Shown here piece by piece: positions 48,340 through 57,099 of a DNA stretch of 64,000 bases. The notes under the pieces are model-generated. The model searched no databases. It was not told the origin of the DNA and worked only from the letters and a program-made list of their open reading frames with translations. The stretch is from positions 124,001 through 188,000 of the forward strand of contig JADJUF010000012.1 of assembly GCA_016717005.1 (NCBI GenBank), read 5' to 3'. This stretch comes from Myxococcales bacterium. GTDB taxonomy: Bacteria > Myxococcota_A > Polyangia > Haliangiales > Haliangiaceae. Every line of letters begins with the position of its first letter. Position 1 is the first letter of the stretch. Position numbers and translations under genes: made by a program.

Positions 48340-49136
48340 TGGCGACGCTGCGGGCGCTGCCGACCTTGACCCGGATCGGCCTGGTCGAGGCGCTGGCGTA
48401 CCGCGCCGAGATGGTCGTGTGGCTGCTGACGACGACCATGCCGCTGGTCATGCTGGGGCTGTGGACGTCGGTGGCCGACGAGGCGCCGTTCCGGGCCTGG
48501 GCCACGCGCGACTTCGTCGCGTACTACCTGGTCGTGCTGATCGTGCGCAACCTGACCAGCAACTGGGTGGCGTGGCAGATGTCCGAGGAGATCCGCACCG
48601 GCACCGTGGCCGCGCGGCTGTTGCGACCGCTGCACCCGTTCACCGGCTACCTCGGCACCCACCTGGGCGCGGTGCCGCTGCGGGCGCTCGCGGTCGCGCC
48701 GGTGATCGCGATCGTGTTCGCGTCGAGCGCGCGCGGCGTGCTGGTCACCGACGGCGCCCACCTGGCGCTGGTCGCGGCCGCGCTGATCGGCGCGTGGCTG
48801 CTCACGTTCGGGGTGTTCCTGTGCCTGGGCGCGCTGGCGTTCTTCCTCGACAAGACCCTGGGCATCATCGAGGTCTACTTCGGCGTGTTCGCGATCCTGT
48901 CGGGCTACCTGGTGCCGCTGCCGCTCCTGCCCGGGTGGATGCAGGACCTGGCCGCGGTGCTGCCGTTCCGGTCGATGCTGGGCGATCCGGTCGCGATCGT
49001 GATCGGGCGCGTGCCCGACGCCACGGCGGCCGCGCGGCTGGTGGCGTTGCAGTGGGCGTGGGCCGCGGCGCTCCTGGCCCTGGCGGCGTGGCTGTGGCGC
49101 GCCGGCGTGCGCCGGTACGAGGCGTTCGGTGGCTAG
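48336..49136 (+). CDS. ABC-2 type permease subunit 1
   Basis: A 266-residue inner-membrane protein with six predicted helices (for example MVVWLLTTTMPLVMLGLW, AHLALVAAALIGAWLLTFGVFL and TAAARLVALQWAWAAALLALAAW). The sequence pattern EIRTGTVAARLLRPLHPF is typical of ABC-2 permeases of the ABC-2 family linked to this ATPase type. It overlaps the ATPase gene by 4 bp and the second permease gene by 8 bp. Confidence 0.9.
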
Positions 49137-49935
49137 CGCGCTGCGGCTCGGCTACTACGCGCGGCTGCTCGGCGTGCAGGCCCGGGCCTCGTTCGTCACG
49201 TCGATGCAGTACCGCGCCGACTTCCTGGTGTCGGGCGCCATGTCGATCTACTGGCTCGGGTGGAACCTGATCCCCCTCCTGGTGCTCTACGGCGACCGCG
49301 CGACCGTGGCCGGGTGGAGCTTCGGCGCCGCGCTGGTCGTGATGGCGAACTTCGTGATCATGCGCGGCGTCCTCGAGGGCGCGGTCAACCCGTCGCTGGG
49401 CGCGGTGATCGAGCAGATCCGCTCGGGCGCGTTCGACTACACGCTGCTGCGGCCGGCCGACGCGCAGTTCCTGGTGTCGACCGCGCGGTTCGCGCCGTGG
49501 CGCATCCTCGACGTGCTCGGCGGCGTCGGCCTGCTGATCTACGCGCTCGTGCGGGTCGACGCGCACCCCAGCCTGGCGCAGGTCGGCGCCGGCGTCGGGC
49601 TCCTGCTCGCCGGCCTGGTCGTCATGTACTCGCTGTGGATCATGATCGTCGCGACCGCGTTCTGGGTCGTGCGCATGGACAACCTGATCTACCTGCTGTC
49701 GTCGGTGTTCGACGCGGCGCGCTGGCCGGCGACGGTGTTCCGCGGGACCTGGCGGTTCGTGTTCACGTTCGTCATCCCGCTGGCGGTGATGACGACGTAT
49801 CCGGCCCAGGCGTTCCTGGGCACGCTGACCGGCACCGCGGCGCTGGCGTGCCTGGGCACCGCCGCGGCCGTCGCCGTCGTCGCCCGGCTGGTCTGGCGGC
49901 TGGCGCTGCGCAGCTACACCTCGGCGTCGAGCTGA
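49129..49935 (+). CDS. ABC-2 type permease subunit 2
   Basis: A 268-residue inner-membrane protein paralogous to its neighbour. EQIRSGAFDYTLLRPADAQFL corresponds to the cytoplasmic gate motif of subunit 1, and six helices can be traced (SIYWLGWNLIPLLVLY, VGLLLAGLVVMYSLWIMIVATAFW, AALACLGTAAAVAVVARLVW). It starts at GTG 49129, within the end of the first permease gene. The pair forms the translocation path for the preceding ATPase. Confidence 0.9.
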   Translation: MASALRLGYYARLLGVQARASFVTSMQYRADFLVSGAMSIYWLGWNLIPLLVLYGDRATVAGWSFGAALVVMANFVIMRGVLEGAVNPSLGAVIEQIRSGAFDYTLLRPADAQFLVSTARFAPWRILDVLGGVGLLIYALVRVDAHPSLAQVGAGVGLLLAGLVVMYSLWIMIVATAFWVVRMDNLIYLLSSVFDAARWPATVFRGTWRFVFTFVIPLAVMTTYPAQAFLGTLTGTAALACLGTAAAVAVVARLVWRLALRSYTSASS

Positions 49936-50020
49936 GCGGGGGCTGTTCGACCAATCGCGCTTCCCCGATGTGCCAGACCGAGGCTGCGACCGCGCCCGCG
50001 GTTCGTGCGACAACTAGGCC

Positions 50021-51076
50021 GTGTCGCCGTCACCCGTGCGAGTTGATCGCCTGCGGCACAACTCGCCCAACCTCGACATCCTGCGCGCGGTCGCGGTGCT
50101 GACGGTCGTGGTCGATCACCTCGTGCCGACGCTCGCGTTCCGCGGCTTCGAGATCCCGCAGCTGGTGTCGAAGCTGACGCTGCACATCGGCCACGCCGGG
50201 GTGCTGGCGTTCTTCGTCCACACCAGCCTGGTGCTGATGTACTCGCTCGAGCGCAACGGCGGCGCCACGCGCGGCGCGTGGTTCCAGCGCTTCTACCTGC
50301 GGCGCGGCCTGCGCATCTACCCGCTCGCGGTCGTGTGCGTGGCGGCGGTGGTCGCGCTGGGCTGGCCCGAGGCCAGCTGGAAGCCGTACCACCCGCCGAG
50401 CTGGCAGGAGATCGCCGCCAACGTGATGCTGATCCAGAACCTGTGGACCGGGCACAGCGTGCTGACGCCGCTGTGGAGCTTGCCGTACGAGGTCGAGATG
50501 TACGTGGTGCTGCCGGTGCTGTACCTGATCGCGCGGCGCGGCGACGCGCTGCGCTGGCTGGTCGGCTTCATGGTGGTCGCGACCGTCGGCGGGTACCTGC
50601 TGCGCAAGCTCCAGCACGGGCACATGAACCTGGCCGCGTACGTGCCGTGCTTCCTGGCCGGCGTCATCTGCTACGTGCTGCGCGACCGGATCCGGCCGCG
50701 GCTGTCGGGGCGCTGGTGGCCGCTCGTGGTCGTGGGCGCGGTCGCCAGCTACTGCGTGGCCCACACCGTGTCGGATCGGCTGATCTACTGGTTCGGCTGG
50801 GTCTACTGCAGCGCGATCGCCCTGGCGATCCCGCTGTTCGCGGACAGCCCGGTCCGCTGGCTCAACCGCGCGGCCGAGCGCGTCGCGACCTACTCGTACG
50901 GCATCTACCTCCTGCACGTGCCCGCGTTGCACATCGTGTTCTCGCTGTGGCAGCCGGGGTCGCTCGCGCTCGAGCTGGTGCTGTTCGTCGCCATCACCGT
51001 GGCCCTGGCCGTGGTCGCCTACCACGCGATCGAGGCGCCGATGGTCCGCCTCGGGCGTCGGCTGACGAGCAGCTGA
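50021..51076 (+). CDS. Acyltransferase 3 family membrane protein
   Basis: A 351-residue multi-spanning protein of the OafA/acyltransferase-3 type. The N-terminal HNSPNLDILRAVAVLTVVVDH holds the conserved R and the catalytic-type His. FYLRRGLRIYPLAVVCV and TPLWSLPYEVEMYVVLPVLY follow, and the C-terminus has YGIYLLHVPALHIVF. About ten membrane helices can be counted. Family members O-acetylate or acylate surface sugars and lipids using acyl-CoA from the cytoplasm. It starts at GTG 50021. It stands alone between the exporter and the cytochrome gene. Confidence 0.9.
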   Translation: MSPSPVRVDRLRHNSPNLDILRAVAVLTVVVDHLVPTLAFRGFEIPQLVSKLTLHIGHAGVLAFFVHTSLVLMYSLERNGGATRGAWFQRFYLRRGLRIYPLAVVCVAAVVALGWPEASWKPYHPPSWQEIAANVMLIQNLWTGHSVLTPLWSLPYEVEMYVVLPVLYLIARRGDALRWLVGFMVVATVGGYLLRKLQHGHMNLAAYVPCFLAGVICYVLRDRIRPRLSGRWWPLVVVGAVASYCVAHTVSDRLIYWFGWVYCSAIALAIPLFADSPVRWLNRAAERVATYSYGIYLLHVPALHIVFSLWQPGSLALELVLFVAITVALAVVAYHAIEAPMVRLGRRLTSS

Positions 51077-51194
51077 GCCGCCGCGGCGGTGGTCGCGGGG
51101 TGGGCCGCGGCGGGCTGAAAGTGAACTATATAGACAGTTTGCCTGACATTTGCGACGTCAGATCGGGGCCCTGGGTCGTGCGTTTCAAGACCTC
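51077..51194 (+). promoter_or_regulatory. AT-rich leader upstream of the diheme cytochrome gene
   Basis: In this 118-bp gap, 51118-51152 is unusually AT-rich and includes TATATA (51127-51132) within an inverted CTATATAG. TATATA would suit a -10 element, but no matching -35 is evident. Confidence 0.35.
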
Positions 51195-53102
51195 ATGCGC
51201 CTCCGCCGGATCGCCGTCGCCCTCGGAACCCTGACCGCCGCGAGCGTCCTGGCCCACGCCGAGCGCGTGGCCGCCCGCAAGATGATGATGTCGCCGCGCG
51301 ACCTGGCGCCGCCGTCGTTCGCGCTCGGCGGCCGGCCGCTCACGGCCGCCCCGGCGCCGGCGGGCCTCGACGCGGCGCAGGCGGCGTACCTGTCAGGCTC
51401 GGCGATCGCGGTGGTCGGCGCGCAGGCGCTGGTGATCGACGCCGACAGCGGCGATCTGGTCCTGACCGGCGCCGACGGCGCGCCCACCGCCCGCCTGGCG
51501 ATCGGCACCACCGCGACCCAGCTGGTGTTCGACCCGGTGACGCACCGGGCCTACGTCGCCAGCCGCGGGACCGACGAGATCATCGTGGTCGAGGTGGGCG
51601 CGTCGCTGACGATCGCTGGCCGCTGGCGCACGCCGACCGAGCCCTACGGCCTCGCGCTGACGCCTGATCGCACGATGCTGCTGACCACGACGGTCGCGGC
51701 CCGCACCCTGGTGGCGTTCGACGTCGCCACCGGCAAGGAGCGCTGGCGCCGGGCGCTGGCGCCCGATCCGCGCGGCGTCGCGATCGATCCCGACGGCTCC
51801 ACCGCGCTCGTCACGTCGCTGGTGACCGGCGCGGTCGAGCGGATCGAGCTGGCGACGCCCCAGGCCGGCACCTCGGTCAGCCTGTCGCCGGCGGTGTCCG
51901 CGACCGGCAACCCGTTCGCGGCCAGCGTCGTCGGCCAGCTCGGCGGCGGCAGCGAGAGCGGGCGCGGCCACGCGCGCAACGCGTTCGCCGCGCGGTTCAT
52001 CGGCGCCGACCTCGCGCTGGTCGCGCACCAGACCTCGATCCCGCTGCAGGACGCGCGCTTCGGCGAGAACACCGGCTCGTACGGCGGCGGCTTCGAGCCG
52101 CCGATCAAGCACCAGGTCACGTTCATCGCCACCGGCGCCCGCGCCAGCCGCTCGGTGACCGCGCAGATCGCCGACCACCAGCCCAAGGCGATCGCGTGGG
52201 ATCCGGTGCGCGACCGCGCGTTCGTCGTCGGCTACGGCTCGGACTCGCTGCTCGTGCTCGGCGCCGCCGGGCAGGCCGGCGTCCGGTTCGATCGCACCGT
52301 CGCCGTGGGCGCCGAGGGCGGCTGCGGGCCCGAGGGCGTCGCGGTCGGCGCCGACGGCACCGCGTGGGTGTTCTGCGCGGTGTCGCGCAAGGTCGTGCGC
52401 GTGCCGATGGACGGCGAGGCGTCGACCGCGACGGTCGGCGCGGTCGCGGTCGCGCCGACGCGGATGTCGAAGCAGGCCCACGAGGGCTTCGATCTGTTCC
52501 GCAAGGGCAACGACGGGCGGATCTCGTCGCGCGGCGCGATGGCGTGCTCGAGCTGCCACCCCGAGGCCGGCACCGACGGGTTGTCGTGGCGGATCGAGAG
52601 CCACGAGCTGCAGACCCCGCTGCTGGCCGGGCGCGTCGCCGGCACGCACCCGTACAAGTGGGACGGCGGCGATCGCGATCTCGCGATCAGCCTGACCTCG
52701 ACCATGCGTCGCCTCGGCGGCGCCGGCCTGACCCCGGGCCAGACCAAGTCGCTCGCGGCCTACCTCGAGGCGCTGCCGCGCCCGCGCACGATCAAGCGCG
52801 ACCCGACCGCGGTCGCGCGCGGCCAGGCCCTGTTCGAGAGCGACGAGGTCGGGTGCACGACCTGCCACGGCGGCCCGCTCTACACCGACAACGTCACCCA
52901 CGAGCTCGGCGGCACGCTCGCGCAGTCGGACACGCCGTCGCTGGTCGGGCTCGCCCGGAGCGCGCCCTACTACCACGACGGCAGCGCCGCGACGCTCGAG
53001 GCGCTCCTGGCCGAGCGGGCCACGGTCCACGGCATGTCCGAGACCGCCTCGCTGACCGCGGGCGAGCGGCGCGATCTGATCGCGTACCTCGAGACGCTCT
53101 AG
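51195..53102 (+). CDS. Beta-propeller diheme cytochrome c (MauG/CCP-like)
   Basis: A 635-residue exported protein. The signal peptide MRLRRIAVALGTLTAASVLAHA starts at ATG 51195. Residues about 70-410 are YVTN-like propeller strands (VFDPVTHRAYVASRGTDEIIVVE, GVAIDPDGSTALVTS). The C-terminal 190 residues contain two heme c sites, CSSCH near 453 and CTTCH near 554, in cytochrome c peroxidase-like context (ARGQALFESDEVGCTTCHGG, LGGTLAQSDTPSLVGLARSAPYYHDGS). Function is probably electron transfer or oxidation of a periplasmic substrate. Confidence 0.87.
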   Translation: MRLRRIAVALGTLTAASVLAHAERVAARKMMMSPRDLAPPSFALGGRPLTAAPAPAGLDAAQAAYLSGSAIAVVGAQALVIDADSGDLVLTGADGAPTARLAIGTTATQLVFDPVTHRAYVASRGTDEIIVVEVGASLTIAGRWRTPTEPYGLALTPDRTMLLTTTVAARTLVAFDVATGKERWRRALAPDPRGVAIDPDGSTALVTSLVTGAVERIELATPQAGTSVSLSPAVSATGNPFAASVVGQLGGGSESGRGHARNAFAARFIGADLALVAHQTSIPLQDARFGENTGSYGGGFEPPIKHQVTFIATGARASRSVTAQIADHQPKAIAWDPVRDRAFVVGYGSDSLLVLGAAGQAGVRFDRTVAVGAEGGCGPEGVAVGADGTAWVFCAVSRKVVRVPMDGEASTATVGAVAVAPTRMSKQAHEGFDLFRKGNDGRISSRGAMACSSCHPEAGTDGLSWRIESHELQTPLLAGRVAGTHPYKWDGGDRDLAISLTSTMRRLGGAGLTPGQTKSLAAYLEALPRPRTIKRDPTAVARGQALFESDEVGCTTCHGGPLYTDNVTHELGGTLAQSDTPSLVGLARSAPYYHDGSAATLEALLAERATVHGMSETASLTAGERRDLIAYLETL

Positions 53103-53120
53103 CGGCGGCCGCGCGCGCGG

Positions 53121-53822
53121 TCACGCCGTCGCGTCACCGCTGTCGCTCAGGCGGTAGCCGACGCCGGGTTCGGTGAGCAGCCAGCGGGGGCGGCTGGGGT
53201 TGGCCTCGACCTTCGCGCGCAGCGCGGCCATGTGGACTCGGACGTAGTGGACGTGCTCGACCGCGTTGGGGCCCCAGATCTCCTTGAGCAACATGCGATG
53301 GGTCAGCACCTTGCCGGCGTGGCGCACCAGCAGCGCGAGCAGCCGGTACTCGGTCGGGGTGAGCTTGACCAGCCGGTCCTCGACCCGGACCTCGTGGCGC
53401 TCGTCGTCGATCGTGATCGCGCCCGCGGTGAGCACGGCCGTCGCGGCGGCGCCGGGGCGGTGGCGCAGCGCGACCCGGATGCGCGCGAACAGCTCGCGCA
53501 CGCCGAACGGCTTGGTCAGGTAGTCGTCGGCGCCAGCGTCGAGCGCCGCGACCTTGTCGTCCTCGCGGCCGCGCGCCGACAGCACGATGATCGGCACCGC
53601 CGTCCACTGGCGCAGGCGGCGGACGAGCTCCAGGCCGTCGCCGTCGGGCAGCCCGAGATCGAGCAGCACGACGTCGGGCGGTTCGGCGGCGGCGGCGGTG
53701 GCGCCGGCGGCGACGCCCTCGGCCACCGACACCGCGAAGTCGTGGGCGGTCAGGGTGGCGCGCAGGAACCGCACCATCTGCGGATCGTCCTCGACGATCA
53801 GCACCCGGGGGCCGGGCGTCAC
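53121..53822 (-). CDS. kdpE: Response regulator of the Kdp system
   Basis: A 233-residue OmpR-type regulator. The receiver has VLIVEDDPQMVRFL, phospho-Asp in VVLLDLGLPDGDG, and LTKPFGVRELFARIRV; the winged-helix domain is standard (LTPTEYRLLALLVRHAGKVLTHRMLLKEIWGPN, HYVRVHMAALRAKVE, TEPGVGYRL). Phosphorylated KdpE activates the kdp structural genes. GTG 53822 overlaps kdpD by 4 bp. Its likely target region is the 111-bp gap upstream of the operon, where repeated GCATCAAGA motifs lie. It is the last gene of the operon. Confidence 0.95.
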   Translation of the reverse strand: MTPGPRVLIVEDDPQMVRFLRATLTAHDFAVSVAEGVAAGATAAAAEPPDVVLLDLGLPDGDGLELVRRLRQWTAVPIIVLSARGREDDKVAALDAGADDYLTKPFGVRELFARIRVALRHRPGAAATAVLTAGAITIDDERHEVRVEDRLVKLTPTEYRLLALLVRHAGKVLTHRMLLKEIWGPNAVEHVHYVRVHMAALRAKVEANPSRPRWLLTEPGVGYRLSDSGDATA

Positions 53823-56505
53823 GGCGCCCCCGGGGCCGCGAGGGCGAGCGCGGGCACCACCGGCGGCGGCGGCGTCGGCAGCCGGACCACGAACCGCGCG
53901 CCGCCGCGGCCGGCGCGCTCGACGGCGATGGTGCCGCCGTGGGCCGTGACCACGCCGCGGCACACCGCCAGCCCGAGGCCGACGCCGCCCTTGCGCGCGC
54001 CGGGCGCCCGGAAGAACTTGTCGAACAGGCGCGGCGCCGACGCCGGATCGATCCCGGCGCCGGCGTCCGCGACCGAGACCTCGACCAGGGCGCCGTGGCG
54101 GCGCGCGGCGATCGTGATCGGCGGCGCGCCGTGCTTCACCGCGTTCTCGATCAGGTTGATCAGCACCTGCTCGAACAGTACCGGATCGACCGACACCACG
54201 AGCTCGTCGGGGACGTCCAGCTCGACCGCGCGGTCGCCGAGCACGTCGGCCAGCCGGGTGAGCGCCGAGCCGCACAGCTCGCTGACCGGCACCCACGCGC
54301 GGGCCGGCTCGAGGCCGGTCTCGACCCGGGTGATGTTGAGCAGGTTCTGCAGCACCCGCTCGAGCCGGCGGGCCTCGTCGACGATGGTGCCGATCAGGTC
54401 GGCCTCGACCGCCGGCGGCAGCTTGGCGCGGGTGTCGCGCAGGGAGGTGGCCGCGCCGGTGATGACCGCGAGCGGCGTGCGCAGATCGTGCGACACCGCC
54501 GACAACAACGAGCTGCGCAGCTCCTCGGTGCGGGCCCGGATCGACGCGTCGCGCGCGGCGCTCGCGAGCTGCACCCGCCCCAGCGCCAGGCCGGTCTGGC
54601 GGGCCAGCGCCGCCAGCAGGAGGCGCTCGTCGGCGGTGAACGGCGGCGCGTCGCGGCGGCCGGCGGTGACCAGGACGCCGCGGGGGGCGTCCTCGTCGAG
54701 CGGCACCGCGGTGACCGCGGCGCCGGGCAGGGTCGCGGTGCCGTGGCCGGCGGGCTGGCGGTGGGCCAGGCTCCACGCCGCCACCGACTGCTCGGGCGCG
54801 GACAGCGGCATCAGGCCGGCGATCGCGGTGAGCGTGGTGAGGTCGCCGTCCCGCTCGGGGACCAGCACCGCGGCGCCGACGCCGATGAGCTCCTCGACGT
54901 GGCGCACCGCGACCGCCGCGATGTCGGCGGCGGCCTCGGCGGCGGCGATCTCGCGGGTGAAGCCGAGGATCGCGGCGGTGCGGCGCTCGCGCACCAGCGC
55001 GTCTTGCTCCTGGCGGCGCAGCCGGGTGGTGAGGGCGCTGATCGTCAGGCCGGCCGCGAACATCACCGCGAAGGTGACCAGGTACCCGAGGTCGCTGACC
55101 GCCAGCGTGAACCGCGGCGGCACGAAGCAGACGTCGAACGCCAGCACCGACATCGTCGCCGCCAGCAGCGACGGGCCGCGGCCGCCCAGCCCGGCGATCA
55201 TGATCGCGACCACGTACATCATCGCCAGATCCGCGAGCGTGACGTGCGCGAAGACCAGCAGCCCGAGCGCGGTCACGGCGGCGACCGCCAGCGCGCCCAC
55301 CACCCAGCTCCACCGCGCCGTCGGCGGCGCCACCCGTGGGCCGGTCGGGGCCGGGGGCTCCGCGTCGTGGTCGATCGGCGCCACGACGTGGACCTCGATC
55401 TCGCCCGAGCCGCGGATCAGCGCGTCGACCAGGCCGCCGCGGAGCAGGTCCCGCCACCGCCCGTGCGTGGGCTTGCCGACGACGACCCGGGTGACGCCGC
55501 GGCGCCGCGCGTGGGCCAGGAGCGCGTCGGCCACGTGCTCGCCGCGCAGGCGCACGATCTCGGCGCCCAGCGACTCGGCCAGCCGCAGGTGGGCCTCGAG
55601 CCGGTCGCGGTCGCGCGCCGCCAGCGGCCGGCTGGGCCGATCGACCGCGGCCACCTCCCAGGTGGCGTCGAGCCGCTCGGCCGCGCGCTTGCCGGCGCGG
55701 ATCAAGCGCTCCGACGACGGGCTCGGGCCCACCGCCACCAGCACCCGCTCGCGCTCGACCCACGGCCGCGCGAGGCCGTGGGCCTGGCGGTAGGCGCGCA
55801 CGTCGACGTCGACCTGCTCGGCGGTGCGGCGCAGCGCCAGCTCGCGCAGCGCCAGCAGGTTGCCCTTCTGGAAGAAGTGCTGGGTGGCGCGCCGCGCCTG
55901 CTCGGGCAGGTACACCTTGCCCTCGCCCAGCCGCTCGAGCAGCACCTCGGGCGCCAGATCGATCAGCTCGAGCTCGTCGGCGCGGGCCAGCACGTCGTCG
56001 GGGACGGTCTCGCGCACCTTGACGCCGGTGATCTGCTCGACCACGTCGGTGAGGCTGGCGACGTGCTGGACGTTCAGCGTGGTGTGGACCTCGATGCCGG
56101 CGTCGAGCAGCTCGAGCACGTCCTGCCAGCGCTTGAGGTGGCGGCTGCCCGGCGCGTTGGTGTGGGCCAGCTCGTCGACCAGGATCACCCGCGGCCGGCG
56201 CGCCAGCGCGGCGTCGAGGTCGAGCTCGTCGAGCGTCACCCCGCGGTGCTCGGTCCGGCGCCGCGGCACCACCGGCAGCCCCACCACCAGCGCGCCGGTC
56301 TCGGCGCGGCCGTGGGTCTCGATCACCCCGATCACCACATCGACGCCCTCGGCCCGCAGCCGCTGCGCCGACTCGAGCATCGCGAAGGTCTTGCCGACGC
56401 CGGGCGCGGCGCCGAAGAAGATCTTCAGGCGCGCCCGGGGCGGGCCTCCTCGGCCTGCACCCGCGCCAGGAGCGCGTCGGGATCGGGGCGCTCGCCGTCG
56501 GTCAT
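53819..56505 (-). CDS. kdpD: Sensor histidine kinase of the Kdp system, N-terminal frameshift
   Basis: About 895 residues once one frame break is repaired. ATG 56505 gives MTDGERPDPDALLARVQAEEARPG, then the frame moves near 56435 and continues RLKIFFGAAPGVGKTFAM, the KdpD Walker A. The KdpD domain (VILVDELAHTNAPGSRH, HFFQKGNLLALRELALR), a Usp-like segment (VLVAVGPSPSSERLIRAGKR), four membrane helices near 385-480, a GAF-like region and a HisKA/HATPase core (SAVSHDLRTPLAV, NLIENAVKHG, GVGLGLAVC) follow. It senses K+ limitation and phosphorylates KdpE. The lesion would remove only the first 25 codons if translation began at ATG 56380, but that would lose the ATP site. Confidence 0.88.
56431..56445 (-). 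other. Frameshift near the 5' end of kdpD
   Basis: In the start-codon frame the sequence stops at TGA 56427-56425. Adding one G to the minus-strand CCCCGGG run gives EARPGARLKIFFGAAPG in one frame, the expected family sequence. Confidence 0.75.
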
Positions 56506-56512
56506 CGCGCCG

Positions 56513-57089
56513 TCACTGTACCGCGTGGGGCGGACCGAGCCGGCGGTCGAGCTCGAGGTTGACCGCCAGCACGTTGACCCGGGGCGCGCCCAGGACGCCC
56601 AGGGTTGGCGCCTCGATCGCACCCTCGATGATCGGCGCCACCGCGGTCAGCGCCACGCCGCGGGCGGCGGCGATGCGGTCGATCTGAAAGCGCGCGGCGG
56701 CCGGCGAGACATGGGGATCGAGGCCCGAGGCCGACGACGTGATCAGCTCGATCGGCACCGGCCGCCCCGGCGCGGTCGCGGCCAGCGCGGCGGCGCGCTC
56801 GGTCAGCGCCGCCACCAGCCGCGGATCGCGCGGGCCGAGGTTGGTGCCGCTCGAGGTGCGGGCGTCGTAGCCGGGCGGCCGACGGCCGGCCCCACAGGTA
56901 GCCGGGGTTGGTGAAGGCCTGGCCGACCAGCCTCGACCCGACCGCGTGACCGTCGACGCGGACCACCGACCCGCGGGCCTGGGCTGGCCACACCAGCCGG
57001 GCGACGCCGGTGACCGCCAGCGGGTAGAGCACGCCGCACAGGAGCGTGAACAGGGCGAACAGGACCAGGGCAGGACGGAGGGTGCGCAT
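56513..57089 (-). CDS. kdpC: Potassium-transporting ATPase subunit C, internal frameshift
   Basis: About 191 residues after repair, the normal KdpC size. It has one N-terminal membrane helix (LVLFALFTLLCGVLYPLAVTG), then SRLVGQAFTNPGYLWGRPSA. The frame shifts near 56875, and the expected GYDARTSSGTNLGPRDPRLV and SASGLDPHVSPAAARFQIDRIA follow in the other frame, ending LGPPHAVQ. Removing one base from the GCCCGG run restores GRPSAAGYDARTSSG. KdpC couples ATP-driven KdpB to the KdpA channel in the inner membrane. It starts at ATG 57089, 10 bp after kdpB, and stops 7 bp before kdpD. Confidence 0.9.
56871..56880 (-). other. Frameshift in kdpC
   Basis: One extra base in plus-strand CCGGGCGGCC separates two halves of an otherwise normal KdpC. 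The change lies between GRPSA and GYDARTS. Confidence 0.78.
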
Positions 57090-57099
57090 CGGGGCCTCG

